A stretch of 64,000 nucleotides of DNA. Origin: Candidatus Uhrbacteria bacterium (GTDB taxonomy: Bacteria > Patescibacteria > ABY1 > SG8-24 > UBA9934). The DNA is taken from NCBI GenBank assembly GCA_018664485.1, contig JABJOE010000007.1, positions 132,886 to 196,885 on the forward strand, read 5' to 3'. The notes beneath the pieces were generated by a model, which was not told the origin of the DNA, did not search any database, and was given only the letters and a program-made list of their open reading frames with translations. A program made the position numbers and the translations under genes. Positions 43,022 to 50,356 of this stretch are shown here, piece after piece; position 1 is the stretch's first letter; each line of letters starts with the position of its first letter.

Positions 43022-43140
43022 CAGCTCTCGTTAGCACGAGAACACCCAATACATTCTCGGTAATCACTGAGTGAGGGTGGCAAGCTGTACAAGATGTCCT
43101 GGCGCCTATGTCATGGACAGCTATCCCGACCATGGGATAG
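43022..43140 (+). repeat. leader RNA element, copy 1
   Basis: Four stems in order: H1 CTCTCG/CACGAG, H2 CTCGG/CTGAG, the strip GTGAGGGTGGCAAGCTGTAC, H3 TGTCCTG/CATGGACA, H4 CTATCCC/GGGATAG. The last stem ends 11 nt before the ATG at 43152. H2 and H3 have different base pairs from copies 2-4 but keep pairing. Confidence 0.75.
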
Positions 43141-43151
43141 GAGAACATACA

Positions 43152-43514
43152 ATGGAAGAAAAGCTTGCAACCGATCAGAAGCGCCTCTCAAATGAGTTCC
43201 TGCTTGAATTCTTGAGTGCGACTAACAATGACGAGCGCTGCAAAGCGCTTATCAAGGAGTCATACCGACTCTGGCCGAACAGGGATGGAAATCTCTACGA
43301 TGGAGCCGACCACCCGTACTGTGTCTGGGAGAACAATGCCACAACTGCCGTTTCACGCGAGGAGAATGCAAAGATCTGTCTCCAACACGCGAAATATGCA
43401 GACAGCAACTGCCCGTTCGCAGATGGCGGAGTCCTCTACGACTTTGTCACAACTAGTGTACTTCTGTGGGAGCCAGAAAAAGCCCGCATCAAAGAAGTTT
43501 ACGAGTCACTGTAG
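43152..43514 (+). CDS. array ORF A, hypothetical
   Basis: 120 aa, unrecognised, soluble and mostly helical (KLATDQKRLSNEFLLEFLSA, EEKA-type ends) with five Cys and an aromatic centre (YRLWPNRDGNLYDGADHPYC). I took ATG 43152 because the frame opens earlier (43071) only through the leader RNA. GGATAGGAG lies before the ATG. First cistron of a four-gene array; no family or partner is evident. Confidence 0.6.
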   Translation: MEEKLATDQKRLSNEFLLEFLSATNNDERCKALIKESYRLWPNRDGNLYDGADHPYCVWENNATTAVSREENAKICLQHAKYADSNCPFADGGVLYDFVTTSVLLWEPEKARIKEVYESL

Positions 43515-43608
43515 TTCTACTATCTCCCCAAGCAACTCGCTTGGGGCTCCGCAGAGCACATCACACAGTGGTGGATTCCGCAGAGCAGGAATACTTCCCG
43601 CTTCAATA
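43515..43608 (+). repeat. intercistronic module X, copy 1
   Basis: After the stop comes CCCCAAGC-aactc-GCTTGGGG, then CTCCGCAGAGCACATCAC and GTGGTGGATTCCGCAGAGCA. The same sequence follows ORF C (44878-44945). There is no U-tract, so read-through is likely. Confidence 0.65.
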
Positions 43609-43726
43609 CAGCCCTCGACCAACGAGGACATCTAATACATTCCCGGAGACTACCGGGTGAAGATGGCAGTCTGTGTAATATATCCTGACATTTGTGTCAT
43701 GGATAACTATCCCTTGGTACGGATAG
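43609..43726 (+). repeat. leader RNA element, copy 2
   Basis: H1 CCCTCG-accaa-CGAGG, H2 CCCGG/CCGGG, strip GTGAAGATGGCAGTCTGTG, H3 TATCCTG/CATGGATA, H4 CTATCC/GGATAG, ending 10 nt before the ATG at 43737. Confidence 0.75.
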
Positions 43727-43736
43727 AAGTATACAT

Positions 43737-44123
43737 ATGAGCGCGATCCTCTTTCTCCTGCTTTCAAGTCTCCTAGCACACGCAGACGACATCGTCACTA
43801 CAACAAGGGCCGAAACGGTTGTCGGTTATAGTGACGAGACTCTGATCTCCATAACTTCCGAAGTTGGAAGAGAGTGCTACGCCGCACGAAAGTGGCGACA
43901 CTCAACTCTCGTATGCAGCGACATAGCAGTCTACACAATCCTTACGCACTCAGGTACATCATTGAAAAGTGTCAGTGTACCCATGTCGGCAACGACCTGG
44001 AATACTGCTCCGGTACCTGGTAGCCGAATCGAAATTAGGTGCGAAGTAACAGTAGATGAGTACAACAACACAAACGGGTACCCGCTATTCATCCGGCGCC
44101 TTGATGAGTGCTGGGCGAACTAG
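43737..44123 (+). CDS. array ORF B, small secreted protein
   Basis: 128 aa with a Sec signal peptide (MSAILFLLLSSLLAHADD). The mature ~110 residues are beta-rich with four Cys (GRECYAARKW, LVCSDIAVY, EIRCEVTVDEY, DECWAN), which could form two disulfides. No known domain is recognised. It is the only exported product of the array; its ATG follows leader copy 2 by 10 nt. Start is firm because the signal peptide begins there. Confidence 0.65.
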   Translation: MSAILFLLLSSLLAHADDIVTTTRAETVVGYSDETLISITSEVGRECYAARKWRHSTLVCSDIAVYTILTHSGTSLKSVSVPMSATTWNTAPVPGSRIEIRCEVTVDEYNNTNGYPLFIRRLDECWAN

Positions 44124-44218
44124 TCAAACCCTTCTCCCCCTGGTACTAACCGGGGGCTCGATATAGAGCATGACAGAATCGTGCCTTGCGTCGAGCTAGA
44201 TCATATCTGGCCTACATG
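44124..44218 (+). repeat. intercistronic module between ORFs B and C
   Basis: CCCCCT...GGGGG hairpin, then CTCGATATAGAGC and a region ending GTCGAGCTAGATC. It fills the place of module X but differs in sequence. Confidence 0.5.
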
Positions 44219-44331
44219 CAGCCCTCGACCAACGAGGACTTCCAATAATCCGGATTTCCCGGTGAGGATGACAAGCTGTACTAGATATCCTGCCCCTCGG
44301 GTCATGGATAGCTATCCCTTGGTACGGATAG
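44219..44331 (+). repeat. leader RNA element, copy 3
   Basis: Nearly identical to copy 4 over about 99 nt (44219-44317 against 44961-45059) with a single visible difference (CCCCTC/CCTCTC). H2 is CCGG-attt-CCGG, H3 TATCCTG/CATGGATA, H4 CTATCC/GGATAG. The ATG at 44344 is 12 nt past the end. Confidence 0.75.
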
Positions 44332-44343
44332 AAGTAATAAGAG

Positions 44344-44871
44344 ATGCCAGAACATCAGAAAACTGAGGCTATGCTAAAAATGATGGCCAGCCGGACGGCA
44401 AAGGAGCTTCCGCCCCTTCCAGATGGATCCAAAATCATTCTGGAAGACGCACCTTCCGGACTCGTTCTAGCCAGAAACAGTCAGCGAGGAGGAATGTTTA
44501 GAAGGTGGAACGATGACAGAGGTCTTTTTCGCCGATTACTAGATCTGCTTCTTGGGTACAGTAGGAAAGGAGTACCCGTTCGACTGTTCGACCTGACCTG
44601 CTCAAACCAGTTCGACCTAGTTGAGTCAGAGCACGTCATAAAGGAAGCGTACATGGAGCTTCGGTGCATCATCCAAACAAAGCCCAAACAGGTCTACCGA
44701 GAACTGTTTGGTAAAGCTGCACCTCCTCACTGGTCAAATAAGGAGGAGATGTGTATGCATAGACTAAATGATGCATTCAAAATCAATCAACGGAACCGCA
44801 CTGATCTCTCTGGGGTCTTCGCGATCCGGTATGCGTGCGAATGCGCCATAAAAGCAAGCTACCCACTCTAG
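44344..44871 (+). CDS. array ORF C, hypothetical
   Basis: 175 aa, unrecognised and soluble. A basic/aromatic region (GGMFRRWNDDRGLFRRLLDL) is followed by helical stretches (SEHVIKEAYMELRCIIQTKP, MCMHRLNDAFKINQRNRTDL) and an end with several Cys (ACECAIKASYPL). There is no signal peptide or membrane helix. It uses leader copy 3. The high Arg content could suit nucleic-acid binding, but no motif supports this. Confidence 0.6.
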   Translation: MPEHQKTEAMLKMMASRTAKELPPLPDGSKIILEDAPSGLVLARNSQRGGMFRRWNDDRGLFRRLLDLLLGYSRKGVPVRLFDLTCSNQFDLVESEHVIKEAYMELRCIIQTKPKQVYRELFGKAAPPHWSNKEEMCMHRLNDAFKINQRNRTDLSGVFAIRYACECAIKASYPL

Positions 44872-44960
44872 TACCTTCCCCAAGCTCTAAGCTTGGGGCT
44901 CCGCAGAGCACATCACATCGTGGTGGATTCCGCAGAGCAGGATAATATCCCGCTTAAATA
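44872..44960 (+). repeat. intercistronic module X, copy 2
   Basis: CCCCAAGC-tctaa-GCTTGGGG, then CTCCGCAGAGCACATCAC and GTGGTGGATTCCGCAGAGCA. Nearly the same as the module after ORF A. Confidence 0.65.
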
Positions 44961-45069
44961 CAGCCCTCGACCAACGAGGACTTCCAATAATCCGGATTTC
45001 CCGGTGAGGATGACAAGCTGTACTAGATATCCTGCCTCTCGGGTCATGGATAGCTATCCGGAAGGATAG
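44961..45069 (+). repeat. leader RNA element, copy 4
   Basis: Same stems as copy 3. H4 is CTATCC-ggaa-GGATAG with a minimal loop. The ATG at 45078 is 8 nt past the end. Confidence 0.75.
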
Positions 45070-45077
45070 TGGTAGTC

Positions 45078-45353
45078 ATGAAAATTCAAACAAAAACAGC
45101 TAAAGCGTTCCTTGAAGATAAAGTTGGCACAGCCACCATCCAGCTAATGTGGCTCCTGTTCACAGTCGAATGGGCATGGATGTTCTCTGGTGTAGCAGAG
45201 TACATGATCGCAGCACCAATCGGTGGAACGATCGTAACCTTTATTATCGCCGCGGCAAGTGAAAGCCGCGAGCAAGCAGAGGCCAGACAAGTGTCGCTAA
45301 TGTTCCTCGCCTCTCCGCTTGCGTTCGCTATCTACGTCGTCCCTATGTTTTGA
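45078..45353 (+). CDS. array ORF D, small membrane protein
   Basis: 91 aa from ATG 45078 (MKIQTKTAKAFLEDKVG). Two or three membrane segments: IQLMWLLFTVEWAWMFSG, AAPIGGTIVTFIIAAA and LMFLASPLAFAIYVVPMF, with a charged loop (SESREQAEARQ). No family is recognised. Last of the array, followed by the only strong closing terminator. The size recalls holin- or toxin-like proteins, but nothing specific supports that. Confidence 0.6.
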   Translation: MKIQTKTAKAFLEDKVGTATIQLMWLLFTVEWAWMFSGVAEYMIAAPIGGTIVTFIIAAASESREQAEARQVSLMFLASPLAFAIYVVPMF

Positions 45354-45379
45354 TGAGCTTCACACCTCTTCAATTCCCT

Positions 45380-45410
45380 CCCCCGCGCCATCTGGTATAG
45401 CGGGGGTTTG
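45380..45410 (+). terminator. terminator of the four-ORF array
   Basis: CCCCCGC...GCGGGGG followed by TTTGAGTTTGG. It has the same CCCCGCGCC and GCGGGG-TTTGAG words as the terminator at 17420. Confidence 0.8.
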
Positions 45411-45485
45411 AGTTTGGGCTTTATTTTTTACCAATAAACTGCGTGAGCTCAGCAAATTAAGGTTGATTTCATTACCTATAGCTGT

Positions 45486-45514
45486 TTGCGTGAACTGCGT
45501 TGTTAGCGTACGAT
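45486..45514 (+). promoter_or_regulatory. promoter of the rsuA-like gene
   Basis: TTGCGT (45486-45491), a 17-nt spacer, TACGAT (45509-45514). The ATG is 9 nt further on, a very short or absent leader. Confidence 0.6.
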
Positions 45515-45523
45515 ACGCCTATT

Positions 45524-46225
45524 ATGCGACTGAATAAATATATTGCTCAATCAGGATACTGTTCACGCCGAAAGGCTGATCAGCTAATTGAAGACGGTGT
45601 GGTGACCATCAATGGGAATCCATCAGAGGTAGGTCAAAAAGTGGCCCACAATGATGTTGTTGCAGTGAACGGTCAAAAAATAGAAATAAACGAAAAGGAA
45701 GTTTATTTAGCTTTTCACAAACCATTTGGCGTAATCTGTACCGCTGACGAAAAAGCCGACAATACTATTTACGACTACCTTCCTACTGATCAACGACTTC
45801 TGTATGTTGGTAGACTCGACGTTGAATCAAGTGGACTCCTGATCATGACAAGCGACGGGAATGTTGCAAACGCGATTGCGCACGGAAGCGGAAGTCACGA
45901 AAAAGAATACATCGTAACTGTCGACAAACCGATCAATCGAGCATTCGCTAAAAAAATGCGTGACGGTGTAATCATCGAAGGAGAAAAAACAAAACCAGCT
46001 CTTATCAAAAAAATGCGAGATGACCGATTCTCTCTCATCATCACACAAGGACGCAACCGACAGGTCAGAAAAATGTGTGAAGCTTTTGGATACAAAGTAA
46101 AAACACTTCGACGCGTTCGCGTTATGAACGTAAAGCTAGGAGCGCTTGGCGAAGGAAACTACCGGCCACTTACAAAAAATGAACGCCGAGGACTTTTGGC
46201 ATCGCTAGGAATGAAACAAGCTTAA
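45524..46225 (+). CDS. 16S/23S rRNA pseudouridine synthase, RsuA/RluB family
   Basis: Converts a specific rRNA uridine to pseudouridine. 233 aa: an N-terminal S4 RNA-binding domain (MRLNKYIAQSGYCSRRKADQ) and a catalytic domain with the active-site Asp in GRLDVESSGLLIMTSDG. Further family motifs are KEYIVTVDKPI and GRNRQVRKMCEAFG. I used ATG 45524; the frame opens 24 nt earlier, within the promoter. Whether it modifies 16S or 23S cannot be told. Confidence 0.92.
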   Translation: MRLNKYIAQSGYCSRRKADQLIEDGVVTINGNPSEVGQKVAHNDVVAVNGQKIEINEKEVYLAFHKPFGVICTADEKADNTIYDYLPTDQRLLYVGRLDVESSGLLIMTSDGNVANAIAHGSGSHEKEYIVTVDKPINRAFAKKMRDGVIIEGEKTKPALIKKMRDDRFSLIITQGRNRQVRKMCEAFGYKVKTLRRVRVMNVKLGALGEGNYRPLTKNERRGLLASLGMKQA

Positions 46226-46264
46226 GGCCGGTTAATTTCGTTTTCCACTAACTACAAGTATGTG

Positions 46265-46849
46265 ATGAATAAACGGACGGTACAAATCATTGATTTTTTG
46301 AAAACCATTGAGGCTTTTAAAACGATTGAGCGAGAAATCCCAACGTCAGCCGGGCGACCAGAGAGCGACGCTGAGCACTCTTGGCACCTAGCCATGTTCC
46401 TTATCGCCTTTCAAGCAGAACTACCACCAACCCTCAACATGCAACGAGCACTGGAACTCGCACTCATGCATGATCTTGTTGAAATCTACGCAGGTGATAC
46501 CTTTGCTTTTGATATTGAAGGTCGTAAAACAAAAAAGGACCGAGAAGAACGAGCAGCTGTTCGTCTTTTTGATAAACTGCCAGACGACATCAAAGAACGT
46601 TTTACAAAATTATTCCGAGAATACGAAGACCAAACCTCAATCGAAGCACAAATCGTAAAGGCACTCGACAAATTGCAGCCAAGCCTCGTAAATTCTCAAC
46701 TTGAAGGTGGCACTTGGGCAAAGCATGATCTTTCATATGAGAAAATCATGAAATACAAACGCCAATACGTAGAGCCATTTCCGTTCATCGAATCACTAAT
46801 GGACGACATACTACAGGGCTCTGTAAACGAAGGACATCTTAGTCCGTAA
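46265..46849 (+). CDS. HD-domain hydrolase, YfbR/HD_3-like
   Basis: 194 aa. Metal-binding HD pattern: AEHSWHLAMFLIAF, LMHDLVEIYAGDTFAFD and AIVKALDKLQPSL-like (QIVKALDKLQPS). This is the HD_3 layout of 5'-deoxynucleotidases and related nucleotide phosphohydrolases. GTG 46262 precedes ATG 46265. It is followed 8 nt later by a methyltransferase-like gene, so they probably share a message. The substrate is inferred to be a nucleotide. Confidence 0.82.
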   Translation: MNKRTVQIIDFLKTIEAFKTIEREIPTSAGRPESDAEHSWHLAMFLIAFQAELPPTLNMQRALELALMHDLVEIYAGDTFAFDIEGRKTKKDREERAAVRLFDKLPDDIKERFTKLFREYEDQTSIEAQIVKALDKLQPSLVNSQLEGGTWAKHDLSYEKIMKYKRQYVEPFPFIESLMDDILQGSVNEGHLSP

Positions 46850-46857
46850 ATTCTCTT

Positions 46858-47379
46858 ATGATCAAAACTATCATTTTAGCTTTTCTCTGGGCAGTTATCG
46901 CAACAGCTGCCTGGGCTGGATGGTCCGCAGCACCTTGGGTTCCGAGCAAAACGAAATATAGAAGATTGTTTTTAGGCCGAATTCCAATAAATGAAGGAGA
47001 TACCGTTTATGATCTCGGTTGTGGAACCGGAACCGTTTTAATCGATGTACTTGAGAAATATCCAAATACCAAAGCAATTGGCGTTGAAATATCAATCATT
47101 CCCTACCTCGTAGCGAAATTCAGGTCATTAACGCGACCCAACATGCAAGTGCGTTACGGGAACCTTTTTCGGACAAACCTAGCAGACGCCGATGTTGTTT
47201 TCATATACCTTCTGGAAAAAGCGTATCCAAAACTGCTCAAAAAACTCCGTGGTGAGCTTAAACCAACCTCCTTACTCGTACTTGAAGCCTGGCCTTTCAA
47301 AGGAATCGAACCGTGGAAAATAATCAAAGAACAGGACACCCTTCCAATCAATCTATATCGAGGAGAAGACCTTCAATGA
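46858..47379 (+). CDS. membrane-anchored class I methyltransferase-like protein
   Basis: 173 aa. A first hydrophobic helix (IILAFLWAVIATAAWAGWSA) could anchor it. Next comes a short SAM-binding Rossmann fold with motif I DLGCGTGTVLID, motif II AIGVEISIIPYLV and VFIYLLEKAYPKLLKKLRG. It is short for a methyltransferase (it lacks a large substrate domain). The target is unknown. Confidence 0.72.
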   Translation: MIKTIILAFLWAVIATAAWAGWSAAPWVPSKTKYRRLFLGRIPINEGDTVYDLGCGTGTVLIDVLEKYPNTKAIGVEISIIPYLVAKFRSLTRPNMQVRYGNLFRTNLADADVVFIYLLEKAYPKLLKKLRGELKPTSLLVLEAWPFKGIEPWKIIKEQDTLPINLYRGEDLQ

Positions 47380-47395
47380 AATAGGCTGAAGATGA

Positions 47396-47407
47396 TACAA
47401 TGTACGT
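47396..47407 (+). promoter_or_regulatory. extended -10 of a leaderless gene
   Basis: TGATACAAT (TACAAT 47396-47401), then 6 nt and the ATG at 47408. Confidence 0.7.
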
Positions 47408-48382
47408 ATGTATAATCTTCTTACCGTAGGCGACATCAAGCTCGATACCTTTATTTCTATCCCAAAGGCGAGTGTTCAATGTCAGCTGAAAATGCCGGCC
47501 TGCCAACTCTGTATTGAGTATGGTAAAAAAATTCCTGTACACAATATCGTTACCCAAGTTGCAGGCAGCGCTCCAAATGTAGCTGTTGGAATTGCTAAGA
47601 TGAAGAAAACCGTCGCTGTGAGCAGCATAATGGGAAAAGACGCTACAAATGTTCTCGCTCTAGATTTTTTAAAGGAACACAAGGTCGATACAAAATATAT
47701 TAAGGCTGATCCAAAGCACAAAAGTAGTTTTGCTGCAGTATTGAATTTTAAAGGAGAGTCTACTCAGCTCGTATCACACGGTGATGTTGAATACCGTCTC
47801 TCAAACCGCACACCAAAGAGCGAGTGGATCCATGTATCGGAACTCGGTGGAGGATACGAAAAACTCTACAAAGATCTTGTAGTCCTGCAAAAGAAACGGG
47901 GTGTAAAAATAAGCATCAACCCGGGTGTGATCCAGATCGAAGAAAGAAAAAAGGAATTGCTCGCCCTTTTAAAAGTTACTGAGGTTCTATTCGTGAACCG
48001 ACGTGAAGCAGGGCAACTAATCGGCAAAAGTCACAAAAACGATGTCCGTAAAATAATGACAGGACTTAAAGACCTTGGACCAAAATACGTAGTAATGACA
48101 GATGGACGCGACGGGGCCTACGCATACGACGGTGAGCAGTTAGACTTTGCCCCAATGTTCCCAGGAAGGCGTGTAGAGGCAACTGGAGCCGGTGATGCAT
48201 TCACTACAGGGTTCTTGGGTGCAATGATACATGGGAAAACACACCGTGAATCACTAACCTGGGGTGCTGTAAACGCAGCATCAGTAGTATTCCATATCGG
48301 ACCCACAGAAGGACTACTTACACATACACAAATCCGAAAACAATTACGAGAACGCCCAAAATACAAAACAAAAGAACTGTAG
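47408..48382 (+). CDS. PfkB-family sugar kinase
   Basis: 324-aa ribokinase-fold kinase. It starts LLTVGDIKLDTFISIPKA, has the substrate loop QVAGSAPNVAVGIAKM and the PfkB signature VEATGAGDAFTTGFLGAMI with the catalytic Asp. It is 4 nt upstream of class II aldolase and near a second PfkB kinase, so phosphofructokinase-like activity is plausible but unproven. An unusual Cys-containing segment (CQLKMPACQLCIEYGK) near residues 30-45 is not typical of the family. Confidence 0.85.
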   Translation: MYNLLTVGDIKLDTFISIPKASVQCQLKMPACQLCIEYGKKIPVHNIVTQVAGSAPNVAVGIAKMKKTVAVSSIMGKDATNVLALDFLKEHKVDTKYIKADPKHKSSFAAVLNFKGESTQLVSHGDVEYRLSNRTPKSEWIHVSELGGGYEKLYKDLVVLQKKRGVKISINPGVIQIEERKKELLALLKVTEVLFVNRREAGQLIGKSHKNDVRKIMTGLKDLGPKYVVMTDGRDGAYAYDGEQLDFAPMFPGRRVEATGAGDAFTTGFLGAMIHGKTHRESLTWGAVNAASVVFHIGPTEGLLTHTQIRKQLRERPKYKTKEL

Positions 48383-48386
48383 ACAT

Positions 48387-49313
48387 ATGCCTCTAGTCAC
48401 CCTTAAAAAAGTTCTCACAAAAGCCAACAAGCGTAACTATGCGGTTGGAGCTTTCAATATCAACAACCTTGAAATGTTGCAGGCCATAATGGAAGCTGCC
48501 GAGGCTGAACGCTCTCCGGTAATTATCTCTACAAGTGAAGGGGCGATTAACTACGCTGGTATGATGGAGCTAGGTTCTTTGGTCCACATTGCGGCAAAAC
48601 GCTCAAAGCGTCCCGTTGTCTTTCACCTAGACCATGGAAAGAACTACAACCTAGTTGTAGAAGCTATCAAAAGTGGGCTCTACACCAGTGTAATGTACGA
48701 CGGCTCTTCTCTACCCTTCGAACAAAACATTAAAAAGACAAAAAAACTTGTTGCGATGGCACATAAGCGAGGAATTTCGCTCGAAGCTGAATTGGGATCT
48801 ATCGCAGGAATTGAAGACTTCGTATCAGTAGAAGAAAAGGACGCTCATCTTACAAATCCAGATCAAGCGAAAGATTTTATAAGGCGGACCGGATGCGACG
48901 CATTGGCAATCGCTGTGGGAACAAGTCACGGTGCATACAAATTCTCAGGAGCATCTAAATTAGACCAGAAACGCCTCACACAAATCAAACTACTCACAAA
49001 GATGCCGCTAGTATTACATGGCGCTTCGGGAGTGCCATCAAATATCAAAAACCTCTGCATTAAATACGGATGTAAAATCGAAAAAGCAAAGGGTGTATCT
49101 GACGCGAGTATCAAGAAAGCTATTTCAAACGGTATCAACAAAATTAACATCGACACGGATTTACGCATCGCATTTGATGCCGGCATCCGAAAGTTTCTCA
49201 AAGATAATCCAGAGGTAATTGATCCACGAAAAATACTTACTCCAGCAAAGGAGCTAATTACAAAAGTCGTTCGACACAAGATGAAGATGTTCGGAAGTAG
49301 CAACAAGGGATAA
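48387..49313 (+). CDS. fba: class II fructose-1,6-bisphosphate aldolase
   Basis: Zn-dependent aldolase, 308 aa. Family marks: NYAVGAFNINNLEMLQAIME, VVFHLDHGKNYN (zinc ligands), LEAELGSIAGIED, LVLHGASGVP (zinc His; HGGSG in most homologues) and KINIDTDLRIAF. It follows the first PfkB kinase by 4 nt and precedes the second, a compact lower sugar-phosphate unit with the transketolase and RpiB-RPE genes upstream. Confidence 0.93.
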   Translation: MPLVTLKKVLTKANKRNYAVGAFNINNLEMLQAIMEAAEAERSPVIISTSEGAINYAGMMELGSLVHIAAKRSKRPVVFHLDHGKNYNLVVEAIKSGLYTSVMYDGSSLPFEQNIKKTKKLVAMAHKRGISLEAELGSIAGIEDFVSVEEKDAHLTNPDQAKDFIRRTGCDALAIAVGTSHGAYKFSGASKLDQKRLTQIKLLTKMPLVLHGASGVPSNIKNLCIKYGCKIEKAKGVSDASIKKAISNGINKINIDTDLRIAFDAGIRKFLKDNPEVIDPRKILTPAKELITKVVRHKMKMFGSSNKG

Positions 49314-49324
49314 GTACTGGATAA

Positions 49325-49356
49325 ACACGGGGCAAAACCTCGTGTTTTGTTATACT
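49325..49356 (+). terminator. terminator overlapping the next promoter
   Basis: AACACG-gggcaaaacct-CGTGTT followed by TTG. The extended -10 TGTTATACT (49351-49356) starts inside its tail. Confidence 0.65.
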
Positions 49357-49377
49357 GTTATTGAACCCAAATATACT

Positions 49378-50355
49378 ATGTACGATGTAATAACTATAGG
49401 ATCAGCAACAAAAGACATCTTTTTAGTGTCTAAACATTTTCAAATAATTCAGTCTGAGCAATTCGCCACTGGATATGGAGAGTGCGTTGCTTTCGGATCA
49501 AAAATTGAAATCGAAAAAGCGATAATGACGACTGGTGGTGGTGGTACAAACGCAGCTGCAACATTCGCACAGCTTGGATTTAAAACCGCCGTCATAACTC
49601 GAATTGGAGATGACTCTTCGGGACGAGATGTATTAGAGGACTTGAAGTTAGCAGGCGTAAAGACAACGCTAGTACAAAAAATTAAAGATGGACAAACCGG
49701 TCTCGGAGTTCAGCTCACAGCAAAAGACGGTGAACGATCCGTACTTGTAAACCGAGGTGTCTCAAGTTCGTTTTCTCCAAAAGATATTCCATGGCCCAAG
49801 CTGAAATCAAAATGGATCTACATGACTTCCCTTGCCGGCAACACCGCGCTCGCAGCGCGCATTGCAAAACACGCAAAAGCAAATAACATTAAGATTGCGT
49901 TTAATCCTGGCTCAAAAGAATTAAAAAAAGGTCTACGTGGAATGAAGTCTATAATGGCCAATCTCACACTACTAAACCTCAATCTTGAAGAAGCTCAGCT
50001 ACTTGCAGGCTCTAAAACAAAAGAGGTCGATGCACTTTGTAAAAAGATCGGACGAGAAGGGCTGACACTTATCATTACAGACGGCCCTCGTGGCGCATAT
50101 GCTCATCAAAACGGAGAAACCTGGTTTGTACGACCAAGCCCTACCAAGGGAATCTCGCGAACAGGGGCTGGAGACGCTTTCGGATCAGGGCTCGTTGCGA
50201 GTCTTGCGAAGGGTAACGATATCCCACACAGCCTTCGTGTCGGAGTCGAAAATGCAGAGTCTATCATCCAATCATATGGTGCAAAAATCGGAATTCTCAA
50301 AAAGTGGCCAACAAAATCAAGGCTAACTCGATATAAAGTCCGTAAACTTTCTTAA
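49378..50355 (+). CDS. PfkB-family sugar kinase
   Basis: 325 aa from ATG 49378 (MYDVITIGSATKDIFLVS). Substrate region TTGGGGTNAAATFAQLGFKT, GDDSSGRDVLEDL, and the signature SRTGAGDAFGSGLVASLA with the catalytic Asp. The product can be a ribokinase, adenosine kinase or sugar-phosphate kinase. The neighbouring aldolase favours a sugar role. It shares a short spacer with a downstream membrane-protein gene (1 nt). Confidence 0.87.
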   Translation: MYDVITIGSATKDIFLVSKHFQIIQSEQFATGYGECVAFGSKIEIEKAIMTTGGGGTNAAATFAQLGFKTAVITRIGDDSSGRDVLEDLKLAGVKTTLVQKIKDGQTGLGVQLTAKDGERSVLVNRGVSSSFSPKDIPWPKLKSKWIYMTSLAGNTALAARIAKHAKANNIKIAFNPGSKELKKGLRGMKSIMANLTLLNLNLEEAQLLAGSKTKEVDALCKKIGREGLTLIITDGPRGAYAHQNGETWFVRPSPTKGISRTGAGDAFGSGLVASLAKGNDIPHSLRVGVENAESIIQSYGAKIGILKKWPTKSRLTRYKVRKLS

Positions 50356-50356
50356 T

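Noticed and set aside
43515..45069. CRISPR array or integron attC array
   Set aside because: The repeats are ~110 nt, are separated by full ORFs and show RNA-type compensatory changes. No GTTRRRY/RYYYAAC core sites were found, and no cas or integrase gene is in the window.
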